The notes beneath the pieces were generated by a model that was not told the origin of the DNA, did not search any database, and was given only the letters and a program-made list of their open reading frames with translations. DNA of 64,000 nucleotides from Nocardia niigatensis NBRC 100131 (GTDB taxonomy: Bacteria > Actinomycetota > Actinomycetes > Mycobacteriales > Mycobacteriaceae), in contig NZ_BAGC01000039.1 of NCBI RefSeq assembly GCF_000308655.1, positions 1 through 64,000 on the forward strand, in the 5' to 3' direction. Positions 31,150 through 38,794 of this stretch are shown one piece after another. The translations under genes and the position numbers were made by a program. The first letter of the stretch is position 1. Each line of letters starts with the position of its first letter.

Positions 31150-31521
31150 ATGTCGAATCTGGATGTGGCACTGAAGGACATGATGAACATCGACGGGGCG
31201 CTCGGCGCGGCGGTCGTCGACTACAGCAGCGGGATGACCCTCGGCACCGCCGGCGGATCCCGGTCTCTGGACCTGCAGCTCGGCGCGGCCGGCAATACCG
31301 AGGTGGTCCGCGCCAAGATGCGCACCATCGAACAGCTCGGCCTGGACGAGGGCATCGAGGACATCCTCATCACCCTGACCGGTCAATACCACCTGCTGCG
31401 CCCACTGAACGCGCACCCGGAGAACCGTCTGTTCCTGTATCTCGCGCTCGACCGCATCCGCGGCAACCTCGCCCTGGCCCGGCACCAGCTCCGCAAGATC
31501 GACGAGGAACTCGAGATCTGA
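31150..31521 (+). CDS. Roadblock/LC7-like protein (MglB-type)
   Basis: A 123-residue protein (MSNLDVALKDMMNIDGALGAAVVDYSSG...). The alternating hydrophobic strands and the final helix ALARHQLRKIDEELEI fit a compact roadblock dimer. Close relatives occur widely in actinobacteria as single proteins of unknown function. It is probably cotranscribed with the preceding roadblock gene, giving a two-subunit regulator. GGGAGA lies just ahead of the ATG. Confidence 0.8.
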   Translation: MSNLDVALKDMMNIDGALGAAVVDYSSGMTLGTAGGSRSLDLQLGAAGNTEVVRAKMRTIEQLGLDEGIEDILITLTGQYHLLRPLNAHPENRLFLYLALDRIRGNLALARHQLRKIDEELEI

Positions 31522-31577
31522 CTCGGCGGCCGTCACCGCCGTTTTCCGCGCTCTTCCCGCGACATCACGACCAACTA

Positions 31578-31593
31578 TCGAACATACGTTCGG
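31578..31593. promoter_or_regulatory. LexA (SOS) box upstream of the AlkB-like gene
   Basis: TCGAACATACGTTCGG matches the actinobacterial SOS box TCGAAC-N4-GTTCGA in all but the last base, with perfect CGAAC/GTTCG arms. It lies 21 bases ahead of the AlkB-like start codon. LexA control of a DNA-repair gene is a natural reading. Confidence 0.75.
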
Positions 31594-31614
31594 ACCTGTG
31601 GTAGGTTCGTCGGT

Positions 31615-32241
31615 ATGTCGACGCCTTGGCAGGGATCACTTCTGGACGGGTTCGGGAAGGCGGAACTCGGTGCGCTGCAGGGGATACGGCGCACCGAGCT
31701 CGGCGACGGCGCCTGGGTGGATGTGCTGCCGGGCTGGCTGAGCGGCGCGGACGCGCTGTTCGATCGGCTCGTCACCGAGGTGCCGTGGCGCGCGGATCGG
31801 CGGGCCATGTACGACCGGATGGTGGATGTGCCACGGCTGCTGCGCTTCTACGAGGCCGGGCACGAGCTACCGGATCCGGTGCTGAGCGAGGCGCGGGAGG
31901 CGTTGAGCACGCACTACTCCGAGGAACTCGGGGAGCCGTTCACGACCGCCGGCCTGTGCTACTACCGCGACGGAAACGACAGCGTCGCCTGGCACGGGGA
32001 CACCTTCGGGCGCGGGGCGACCCACGACACCATGGTGGCCATCGTGTCGGTGGGCGCGGCGCGCGCCCTGATGCTGCGCCCGCGCGGCGGCGGTGCGAGC
32101 GTGCGGTATCCGCTCGGACATGGGGATCTCATCGTGATGGGCGGCTCCTGCCAGCGCACCTGGGAGCACGCGGTACCCAAGACCAGAAGACCCGTCGGGC
32201 CGCGCATCAGCATTCAATTCCGCCCGCGCGGCGTCCGGTAA
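31615..32241 (+). CDS. AlkB-like 2-oxoglutarate- and Fe(II)-dependent dioxygenase
   Basis: A predicted oxidative dealkylation enzyme repairing methylated bases. In the 208-residue protein the iron ligands are His127 and Asp129 (WHGDTFGRG) and His185 (TWEHAVPKT). 2-Oxoglutarate is bound by Arg197 (PRISIQFR), with Arg203 as the second conserved Arg. A LexA-type box just upstream indicates SOS induction. The stop codon lies in the loop of a 13-bp hairpin shared with the convergent monooxygenase gene. Confidence 0.9.
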   Translation: MSTPWQGSLLDGFGKAELGALQGIRRTELGDGAWVDVLPGWLSGADALFDRLVTEVPWRADRRAMYDRMVDVPRLLRFYEAGHELPDPVLSEAREALSTHYSEELGEPFTTAGLCYYRDGNDSVAWHGDTFGRGATHDTMVAIVSVGAARALMLRPRGGGASVRYPLGHGDLIVMGGSCQRTWEHAVPKTRRPVGPRISIQFRPRGVR

Positions 32242-32262
32242 CGAGGGGTCCGGACGCCGCGC
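32226..32262. terminator. Bidirectional terminator at the end of the AlkB-like gene
   Basis: Perfect 13-bp stem GCGCGGCGTCCGG / CCGGACGCCGCGC with an 11-nt loop that contains the AlkB-like stop codon. It separates two convergent genes. There is no T-tract. Confidence 0.65.
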
Positions 32263-32284
32263 GGTCCCCCGCGCAGGAGATCGG

Positions 32285-33517
32285 TCAGAGGCGGCGTGCG
32301 AAGTCCGGCACCGGTTCGGGAATCAGGCCCCGGGCCACCAGGAAGGCCGGGAGGCTGCGCAGCACCGGGATACGCCGAAAGACCTTCAAGGCCACAGGCG
32401 TCTCCCGGGAATTCGAGGTGTTCAGCTGACCCGCGATCGCCGGACGCACGACCTGCGCATGAGCGAGGCGCTGCATGCCCTGGATGACAGCGGTCGGCAG
32501 CCACCGGCGGCGCTGCACGCGGGCGAGATCCGCGGTGGTCACGGTGTGCGACAACAGTTTCGGGCCGAGCAGCCGCGCCGTCGCGACCGCGTCCTGGACG
32601 GCGAGATTGATGCCGACCCCACCGATGGGCGACATGGCGTGGGCGGCGTCTCCGATGCACAGCAGTCCGCCGGTGTACCACCGGTCGAGCCGATCCAGTT
32701 CGACGTTCAGCAGTTTCACCTCGTCCCAGCTCTGCAGGGCGTCGGTGCGGTCGGCCAGCCACGGCACCACCGCGGCCAGGCTGCGCATGATCTCCGTGAC
32801 CGGTTGCCGCGCACGCAGTTCCGCGTCGCGTCCCTTGGCGATGAGGGTGGCACTCTGCCAGTAGTCGCCGCGATCGAACATGGCCACCACCCGATGGGCG
32901 CTGACCACGGGAATCAGTCCGGACGGGTCGGTGCCGTGGCGCGGGATCCGGAACCACCAGGCATCGAACGGCGTCGCCCAGCTCCGAACCCCCAGCCCGG
33001 CGGCGGCCCGCAGCACCGACGACCGGCCGTCGCAGGCCACGGTGAGATCGGCCCTGATCTCGCCGGTGACGCCGTCGTCGGTGCGATAGCGCACGCCCGC
33101 CACCGTGCCACCCTCGCGCACCAGATCGATCGCCTCGGTGTTCATCCAAAGGCGGAAGGCCGGTTCGGCGTCCCCGGCGCGGGCCAGCAGATCCAGCAGG
33201 TCCCACTGCGGCACCATGGCGACGTACTTGTGCGCCCCCGGGAGGTGGGTGAAGCTCGCCAGCGGCACCATGCGGCCGCCGATCGGGATCTGCACGGTGG
33301 TCAGCCGTCGCTGCGGCAGTTTCGCGAAATCCTCCCCGAGGCCGAGAGCGTCGAGGAGATCCAGGGTGGTCGGGTGCACCGTGTCACCGCGGAAGTCGCG
33401 CAGGAAGTCCCCGTGTTTCTCCAGCACGGTGACCTCGACGCCGCCGCGGGCGAGCAGCAGCCCCAGGAACATTCCCGCCGGTCCCCCGCCGGCGATGAGA
33501 CAGGTCGTGCGTTCCAT
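32285..33517 (-). CDS. FAD-dependent monooxygenase / oxidoreductase
   Basis: A 410-residue flavoprotein of the para-hydroxybenzoate hydroxylase superfamily. It has the N-terminal dinucleotide motif AGGGPAGMFLGLLLARGG, the middle ACDGRSS (DG motif), and the C-terminal GLLCIGDAAHAMSPIGGVGIN (GD motif). The substrate is unknown. Related actinobacterial enzymes act on aromatic or isoprenoid-quinone compounds. There is no operon partner. Confidence 0.92.
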   Translation of the reverse strand: MERTTCLIAGGGPAGMFLGLLLARGGVEVTVLEKHGDFLRDFRGDTVHPTTLDLLDALGLGEDFAKLPQRRLTTVQIPIGGRMVPLASFTHLPGAHKYVAMVPQWDLLDLLARAGDAEPAFRLWMNTEAIDLVREGGTVAGVRYRTDDGVTGEIRADLTVACDGRSSVLRAAAGLGVRSWATPFDAWWFRIPRHGTDPSGLIPVVSAHRVVAMFDRGDYWQSATLIAKGRDAELRARQPVTEIMRSLAAVVPWLADRTDALQSWDEVKLLNVELDRLDRWYTGGLLCIGDAAHAMSPIGGVGINLAVQDAVATARLLGPKLLSHTVTTADLARVQRRRWLPTAVIQGMQRLAHAQVVRPAIAGQLNTSNSRETPVALKVFRRIPVLRSLPAFLVARGLIPEPVPDFARRL

Positions 33518-33600
33518 CGGGACCTCCCGAGCCGATGACCACCCTCACCGTCGATGGTAGGCCGAGTCCGGCTCGGGCACAGTCGCTTCGTCGACCGGGG

Positions 33601-34194
33601 TCAGCGGTCGCGGTACAGCACGAAGAAGTACGGCTCGGTCAGTCCGCGCTTGTCCATCACGCCCAGCAGGGTGTCCTCGTCGACCTTGCGGAAGATGTCG
33701 ATGATCGGCAGATCGTCGTAGATCATTGCGGCGCTGGTCTTTCCGCGGAACTCCAGATTCCGCAGGCGGGCGCGCGGAGCGCGGGTCCGCAGCAGCGGCC
33801 GCAGCACCCCGAGCGACCGGCGCACCGGCTTCAGCGTCGTCACGGGCACCTTCCCGGCCAGGAACAGGGGCACCCGACGCGGATCGACCGCGAAGATGCC
33901 GCCCGCCGGATCCGTGAACAGCAGTGGCTGCACGCTGTCGGCGCTGTCGAATTGCTTTCCGTACCAGCCGCTTTCCACCAGCATCCCGTCCCAGGGATGC
34001 CCGGTCTCCACCTCGTTCCCGCGCCACCGACCGGTGGTGACCTCCTCGACCCGCACCGCGGGCAGGCTGTCGAACAGCTCCCAGGCCCGCGCGGCCGTGC
34101 CGTCCCCTGCCATCAGCGTCTGCAAGCGCAGCGCATTGTCCGTGGCGGGCCCGGCGGCAACCATCATGATCTCCTCGGTGAGAGCAAACGACAT
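33601..34194 (-). CDS. GXWXG / DUF4334 domain protein
   Basis: A 197-residue protein with the TGRWRGNE segment (GxWxG-type) in an N-terminal domain and a C-terminal DUF4334-like part (RGKTSAAMIYDDLPIIDIFRKVDEDTLLGVMD). The family is found in actinobacteria and has no established function. The start at 34194 has GAGG 6 bases upstream. ATGs at 34167 and 34164, with GAGGAG upstream, are alternatives. It is divergent from the serpin gene. Confidence 0.82.
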   Translation of the reverse strand: MSFALTEEIMMVAAGPATDNALRLQTLMAGDGTAARAWELFDSLPAVRVEEVTTGRWRGNEVETGHPWDGMLVESGWYGKQFDSADSVQPLLFTDPAGGIFAVDPRRVPLFLAGKVPVTTLKPVRRSLGVLRPLLRTRAPRARLRNLEFRGKTSAAMIYDDLPIIDIFRKVDEDTLLGVMDKRGLTEPYFFVLYRDR

Positions 34195-34249
34195 TTTGTA
34201 CCTCACTGTATCCGGCGCTCCCCGGACACACCACACCTAGGCTGGCATC

Positions 34250-35401
34250 ATGCCGACCGCGCTGTCCGCCCAGATCTCCGCCGCCAACCGCCTCACCGCC
34301 CGCTGGTGCGCCGCCGCCGGGACCGGCGACTTCGTTCTATCCGGTTGCGGCGCATGGCCGTTGCTCGCCCTACTGGCGTCCGCCGCCGACGAGCCCGGCC
34401 GCGGCGAGCTCGCCGCGGCCACCGGAATTCCCGCGGACCATGGCCACGATTTGGCCCTGGACCTGCTGCGGACGCTCACCGACAGCGAATCGGTCTCGGC
34501 GGCCCTCGGGCTCTGGGTCCGGCGGGATCTGCCGCTGCGCCCGGATTGGTCGCGCAGCCTGCCCGCCGGTATCGTGCAGGCCCTCACCGACCAGGCCGCG
34601 CTCGACAATTGGGCGAGCCGTCACACCGACGGCCTGATCGAGAAGTTTCCGCTCCCGATCGACGCCGGCACGGTCCTCGTCCTCGCCACCGCGCTGGCCG
34701 CGCGCACCACCTGGCTGCAGCCCTTCCACCGGACCACCATGGAGGTCGCCGACGGCCCGTGGCGCGGGTACACCGGCCCCGCCCTGCGGCGATTCTCGTC
34801 GCACCCTCGGGACGCGTGCGTGCTCGGCGCCGCACATCCGGTGACCCGCGTAATCATCTATGGCACAGGCGATCTCGATGTACACCTGCTGCTGGGCGAC
34901 GGTTCGCCCGGCACGGTGCTGACAACCGGCCTCGCCGCCCTGGACGGCGCCGCCCCGATCCGGGCGGACCTGCCCGCGGGCACCGTGGCGCCCGGCCTGC
35001 GAGTGACGGCCGCGACCGATCACGGGCAGGGCGACACCCTGGAAACCCTGGTGCCGCCCTTCGAGATTCGCAGCCTGCACAACCTGATCGAACAGTCGGC
35101 ACTGTTCGGGCTGAGCACCGTGACCGACAGTGCGCGTGGCCATTTCCCGGCGATGTCGGAGCACCCGCTCTATGTGGACCAGGCCGCGCAGGACGTGTTC
35201 GCGCGCTTCACCGAGACCGGGTTCGACGCCGCCGCGGTCACCGCGCTGGCGATGAGGCTGGGCAGCGCCCGGTTTCCGAAGCCGGGCCACACCGTGCTGC
35301 AGACAAAGGTGACGTTCGACCGCCCGTTCGGCTTCGTGGCGACCCACCGGCCCACCAGGCTGGCCGTGGTCGCCGGATGGGTCGCGCAACCGGGCCGCTA
35401 G
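34250..35401 (+). CDS. Serpin-family protein
   Basis: A 383-residue protein with several serpin signatures: FVLSGCGAWPLLALLASAA (helix A/B region), LATALAARTTWLQPF (strand 3A region), and a C-terminal stretch FTETGFDAAAVTALAM corresponding to the reactive-loop hinge. After that comes FDRPFGFVATHRPTRLAVVAGWV. I see no signal peptide, so it may inhibit a cytosolic protease or act on phagocytosis-derived proteases after release. Some conserved serpin residues are replaced, so inhibitory activity is uncertain. There is no operon partner. Confidence 0.78.
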   Translation: MPTALSAQISAANRLTARWCAAAGTGDFVLSGCGAWPLLALLASAADEPGRGELAAATGIPADHGHDLALDLLRTLTDSESVSAALGLWVRRDLPLRPDWSRSLPAGIVQALTDQAALDNWASRHTDGLIEKFPLPIDAGTVLVLATALAARTTWLQPFHRTTMEVADGPWRGYTGPALRRFSSHPRDACVLGAAHPVTRVIIYGTGDLDVHLLLGDGSPGTVLTTGLAALDGAAPIRADLPAGTVAPGLRVTAATDHGQGDTLETLVPPFEIRSLHNLIEQSALFGLSTVTDSARGHFPAMSEHPLYVDQAAQDVFARFTETGFDAAAVTALAMRLGSARFPKPGHTVLQTKVTFDRPFGFVATHRPTRLAVVAGWVAQPGR

Positions 35402-35425
35402 CGGCGGCGAACGCAGCCCGCCAGG

Positions 35426-35448
35426 CTTTTTGTCTAACTTACAAAAAG
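35426..35448. promoter_or_regulatory. Operator-like inverted repeat 1 upstream of the J-domain/vWA/PurA-like cassette
   Basis: Arms CTTTTTGT (35426-35433) and ACAAAAAG (35441-35448) are perfect with a 7-nt spacer. It contains GTCTAACTTA, which recurs as GTCTAGCCTA in the second site. It is AT-rich in an otherwise GC-rich genome. Confidence 0.6.
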
Positions 35449-35473
35449 TTGCCCCGAATCTCTGGCGCACCCG

Positions 35474-35496
35474 GTTTTAGTCGTCTAGCCTAAAAC
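35474..35496. promoter_or_regulatory. Operator-like inverted repeat 2 abutting the first cassette start codon
   Basis: Arms GTTTTAG (35474-35480) and CTAAAAC (35490-35496) are perfect with a 9-nt spacer. The ATG follows after one base. TAGCCT (35486-35491) is placed 6 bases before the ATG, as for the -10 box of a leaderless transcript, so a protein bound here would block RNA polymerase. It shares GTCTA(A/G)C(T/C)TA with site 1. Confidence 0.6.
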
Positions 35497-35497
35497 A

Positions 35498-36517
35498 ATG
35501 ACGACAGCACGGGAGACCGCCGAGAACATTCGTGCGGCCCGCCGGCCCGAGGATCTGTTCGGTACTGCCGCAACAGATTCCACGGCCCGCCAGGACGCAC
35601 GGCGGCGATACCACCGGCTGGCGGCGATCGTGCATCCCGACCGGGTCGAGCCCGTCGACACCGCGATCGCGGGGGCCGCGTTCGCGCGGCTGGCAGAGTT
35701 GTACCGGCAGTGGCTCGACCTCGACGAGCCCGCCCTCGAGGTGACCGGCACACACGGCACGTATCCGGTCGGCGCGCTGCACGCGCCGGGCTCGGTCGCG
35801 GACGTGTATCGCAGCGGCTCGGATCGGGTCGTGAAGATCCCGCGACGGCCCGCCGCCAACCGGCTGCTCGCCGGGGAACGAAATGCGCTGCGCGACATCG
35901 CGATCGTGGCCGCAGAGCACGAATGGCTGGGTCCATACTTCCCCGAGCTGGTCGACACCGTCGATCACCTGGACTCCACGTCGGGTGAGCAGCGCACGGT
36001 GAACGTGCTCGGCGCCCTCACCGGGGAATTCGTGACACTCGAGGACGTTCGCGCCGCCTACCCGGGCGGCCTGGATCCGCGCGACTACGCCTGGATGCAC
36101 CGCCGGCTGTTGCGCTGCCTCGCCGGTGCGCGGTCGGCGGGCTGGGTGCACACCGCCATCAGCCCCGCCAATGTGCTGGTGCATCCGCGCCTGCACGGAA
36201 TCGTGCTGGCGGGCTGGTCTTTCGCGACCCGGCCCGGCCATCCGGCGGCGGCCACGCTGAAGTCCCTCGAATATCCGCCGGAGATCCGGGACGCGGTCTC
36301 CCCCGCCACCGACGTCTATCTCGCGCATCGACTGATGCTCACCATGCTCGGCGACCGCGCACCCGCGCCGATGCGGTCCTACGCCACGGGGTGCCTGCAA
36401 TCCGATCCACGCCTGCGGCCCGAGGCCGCCGACCTGCTCGGGGAATTCGACGATCTGCTCGACCGGCTCTACGGGAAGCGCCGCTTCCGGCCCTTCGAGC
36501 TCACGAAAGGTAAGTGA
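35498..36517 (+). CDS. J-domain / protein-pseudokinase fusion
   Basis: A 339-residue protein. Residues about 33-72 resemble a J-domain with the HPD motif intact (His46-Asp48). From about 92 a kinase-like fold follows: glycine loop GSVADVY, Lys113 in VVKI, and a conserved Glu in GERNALRD. The catalytic HxDxKPxN loop is replaced by HTAISPAN (218-225), and the DFG position reads LAGWSF. Both catalytic Asp residues are lost, so it should bind but not phosphorylate. It is probably leaderless. It is the first gene of a four-gene cassette, 5 bases from the vWA gene, and may recruit Hsp70 to a nucleotide- or client-binding scaffold. Confidence 0.85.
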   Translation: MTTARETAENIRAARRPEDLFGTAATDSTARQDARRRYHRLAAIVHPDRVEPVDTAIAGAAFARLAELYRQWLDLDEPALEVTGTHGTYPVGALHAPGSVADVYRSGSDRVVKIPRRPAANRLLAGERNALRDIAIVAAEHEWLGPYFPELVDTVDHLDSTSGEQRTVNVLGALTGEFVTLEDVRAAYPGGLDPRDYAWMHRRLLRCLAGARSAGWVHTAISPANVLVHPRLHGIVLAGWSFATRPGHPAAATLKSLEYPPEIRDAVSPATDVYLAHRLMLTMLGDRAPAPMRSYATGCLQSDPRLRPEAADLLGEFDDLLDRLYGKRRFRPFELTKGK

Positions 36518-36522
36518 TAACA

Positions 36523-37503
36523 ATGGGTTACGGACGCTGGGACGACAGTGCCTACGACGCGGCGCGGACCTTCCGCGCGGCCGAGGGACTCGACGACTTC
36601 GGCTACACCGCGGACATGCGGTCGGTGCCGTGGGATCAGTGGAAGGCGCATCCCACCCTGGACCCGTTCGGGGTGGGCACGCGGGAGTCGCGCGACTCCG
36701 ACGACCACGGCAACTCGCTGCCGATCGCGGTGCTGTTCGACGTCACCGGGTCCATGGGCAGCGTGCCGCGCATCATGCAGGAGAAGCTGGCCAAACTGCA
36801 CGGGCTGTTGCAGCGCAAGGGATATGCCGAGGATCCGCAGATCCTGTTCGGGGCCATCGGCGACGCCGACAGCGACCGGGTGCCGCTGCAGGTCGGGCAG
36901 TTCGAATCCGACAACCGGATGGACGAGCAGCTGCGGCTCATCCTGCTCGAAGGAGGCGGTGGCGGGCAGAAGTCCGAAAGCTACGAGCTGGCCGCGTATT
37001 TCATCGCCCGGCACACCGCCACCGACGCGTGGGACAAGCGCGGCCGCAAGGGCTACCTGTTCATCGTCGGCGACGAACTGAACAAGGCCCGGCTGGCCGG
37101 CCGCCACATTCGCGCCGTCATCGGCGACGACGTCGACCGCGATATCAGCGTCGACTCGATCTACCGCGAACTCGCCGACCGCTGGCACGTGCACTACATC
37201 CTGCCCAATCAGTCCAGCTACTACCGGGATCCCGAGGTCGCCGAGCACTGGCAGGGGCTGCTCGGTGAGCGGTTCCTGCGGCTCGACGATCCGGCCGCGG
37301 TGTGCGAGCTGATCGCGCTGACCATCGGCATCGCCGAGGACCGCATCGATCTCGGAGCGGGATTGGCCGACCTGCGCGACATCGGATCGACCAGCGAGGC
37401 CGATGCGGTGGGCAAGGCCCTCGCGCCGCTGGGCGGCGCCCGGCGCGGCCGCAGCGTGGGAGCGCTGCCCGCCGCTGCCGGGACCGACGACGTGGATCTC
37501 TGA
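36523..37503 (+). CDS. von Willebrand factor A (vWA) domain protein
   Basis: A 326-residue cytosolic vWA protein. The MIDAS motif is D73-V-T75-G-S77 (LFDVTGSMGSVP), and Gly-rich and Asp-rich segments follow (AIGDADSDR, GGGGGQKSES). The C-terminus is a hydrophobic helix (VCELIALTIGIAEDRIDLG). It overlaps neither neighbour but is 5 bases after the J-domain gene and 27 bases before the PurA-like gene. Similar vWA proteins partner with kinases in TerY-like and MoxR-type systems. Here the partner is inferred to be the pseudokinase. Confidence 0.87.
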   Translation: MGYGRWDDSAYDAARTFRAAEGLDDFGYTADMRSVPWDQWKAHPTLDPFGVGTRESRDSDDHGNSLPIAVLFDVTGSMGSVPRIMQEKLAKLHGLLQRKGYAEDPQILFGAIGDADSDRVPLQVGQFESDNRMDEQLRLILLEGGGGGQKSESYELAAYFIARHTATDAWDKRGRKGYLFIVGDELNKARLAGRHIRAVIGDDVDRDISVDSIYRELADRWHVHYILPNQSSYYRDPEVAEHWQGLLGERFLRLDDPAAVCELIALTIGIAEDRIDLGAGLADLRDIGSTSEADAVGKALAPLGGARRGRSVGALPAAAGTDDVDL

Positions 37504-37530
37504 CCGATCCGAGAGACGAAGGGACAGAAC

Positions 37531-38784
37531 ATGTTCGGCGACAGTCACCTGATCGTGGTGGACCTGGGCTTCGGCGACGCCGGCAAGGGCGCCACCGTCG
37601 ACTGGCTGTGCTCACCGGCGGCCGGGCTCGAGGTGGCCGCGGTGGTGCGGTTCAACGGCGGGGCGCAGGCCGCCCACAATGTGATCGCCGACGGCCGCCA
37701 CCACACCTTCCGCCAGTTCGGGTCCGGCACCCTGTCGCGGGTGCCGACCCTGCTGTCGCGGCACATGCTGGTGGAGCCGCTGGCCCTGGCCACCGAGGCG
37801 CGCGCCCTCGCCGCGCTCGGGGTCGCCGATCCGCTGTCCCTGCTCTACGTGGACGAGCGGGCACTGCTCACCACACCGATCCACGGAGCCGCCAACCGTT
37901 GCCGCGAGGACACGAGGGGTACCGCGCGGCACGGTTCGTGCGGCATCGGCATCGGCGAGACCGCGAGCTACGCCCTCGGCCACGACGCACCCCGCGTCGC
38001 CGACTGCCGGCGACCGGAGGTGTTGCGGCGCAAGCTGATCGCCCTCGAGAAGCACTACGGGCCGCTGCTGACCGGCGGGCGGCACCGCTACGACCCGATC
38101 GACGACCTGGTCGCCGCCTACACCGCGTTCGCCGAGGCGGTGGCCATCCTGCCGGGCGAGCAGCTCGCGGCGTTCGCGCGCCAGGGCCGGCTGGTGTTCG
38201 AAGGCGCGCAAGGCGTCCTGCTCGACGAGTGGCGCGGCACCCACCCGTTCACCACCTGGTCGACCGTCGAACCCCGCAACGCGCGCGCCATGCTCGCACG
38301 CCTCGGCGCACCCGCCTACGTGCTCGGTGTGACCCGCGCGTACCTGACCAGGCACGGGGCCGGGCCCTTCCCCACCGAGGACCCGGCGCTCTCGATCGCG
38401 GAGCCGCACAATGGAACCGGCGAATACCAGGGCGCTTTCCGCCGCGGGCACCTCGATCCGCTGCTGCTGCGCTACGCCGTCGAAGCGTGCGGCGGGATCG
38501 ACGGCTTGGCCGTCAACCACCTCGACGCCGTCGGCGACATCCGAACCGCCACCGGCTATCTCACCCCGGACGGGTGCGTCGACCGCCTGGAGTGCGGCGT
38601 CTGGCAGGACCTCGATCACCAGCAGCGGCTCACCGACCTCCTGGGCACCGCCACCCCGGCCCTGGCCGACCTGCCCGCCGACGTGCCCGGCCACCTGGAA
38701 ACCGAACTCGGCGTGCCCGTGGTCCTCACCGCCCACGGCCCCGGCCGAGCCGATCGCACGCTCCGGATCGCGGCTCAGGCATGA
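37531..38784 (+). CDS. Divergent adenylosuccinate-synthetase (PurA) paralogue
   Basis: A 417-residue protein. The N-terminal P-loop reads LGFGDAGKGATVDWL. The PurA catalytic Asp (D16) is kept, but Glu and Lys of GDEGKGK are Ala. The NAGHT motif reads AQAAHN with the catalytic His (H49) kept. The PurA aspartate-binding loop (TTGRRRRTGWLD type) is replaced by EYQGAFRRGHLD. AGPFPTED and LVFEGAQGVLLDEWRGTHPF are PurA-like. The changes suggest it adds something other than aspartate to a purine nucleotide, or that it is a nucleotide-binding regulator. A housekeeping purA is expected elsewhere in the genome. Third gene of the cassette. Confidence 0.87.
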   Translation: MFGDSHLIVVDLGFGDAGKGATVDWLCSPAAGLEVAAVVRFNGGAQAAHNVIADGRHHTFRQFGSGTLSRVPTLLSRHMLVEPLALATEARALAALGVADPLSLLYVDERALLTTPIHGAANRCREDTRGTARHGSCGIGIGETASYALGHDAPRVADCRRPEVLRRKLIALEKHYGPLLTGGRHRYDPIDDLVAAYTAFAEAVAILPGEQLAAFARQGRLVFEGAQGVLLDEWRGTHPFTTWSTVEPRNARAMLARLGAPAYVLGVTRAYLTRHGAGPFPTEDPALSIAEPHNGTGEYQGAFRRGHLDPLLLRYAVEACGGIDGLAVNHLDAVGDIRTATGYLTPDGCVDRLECGVWQDLDHQQRLTDLLGTATPALADLPADVPGHLETELGVPVVLTAHGPGRADRTLRIAAQA

Positions 38785-38794
38785 TTGCCTCTTT

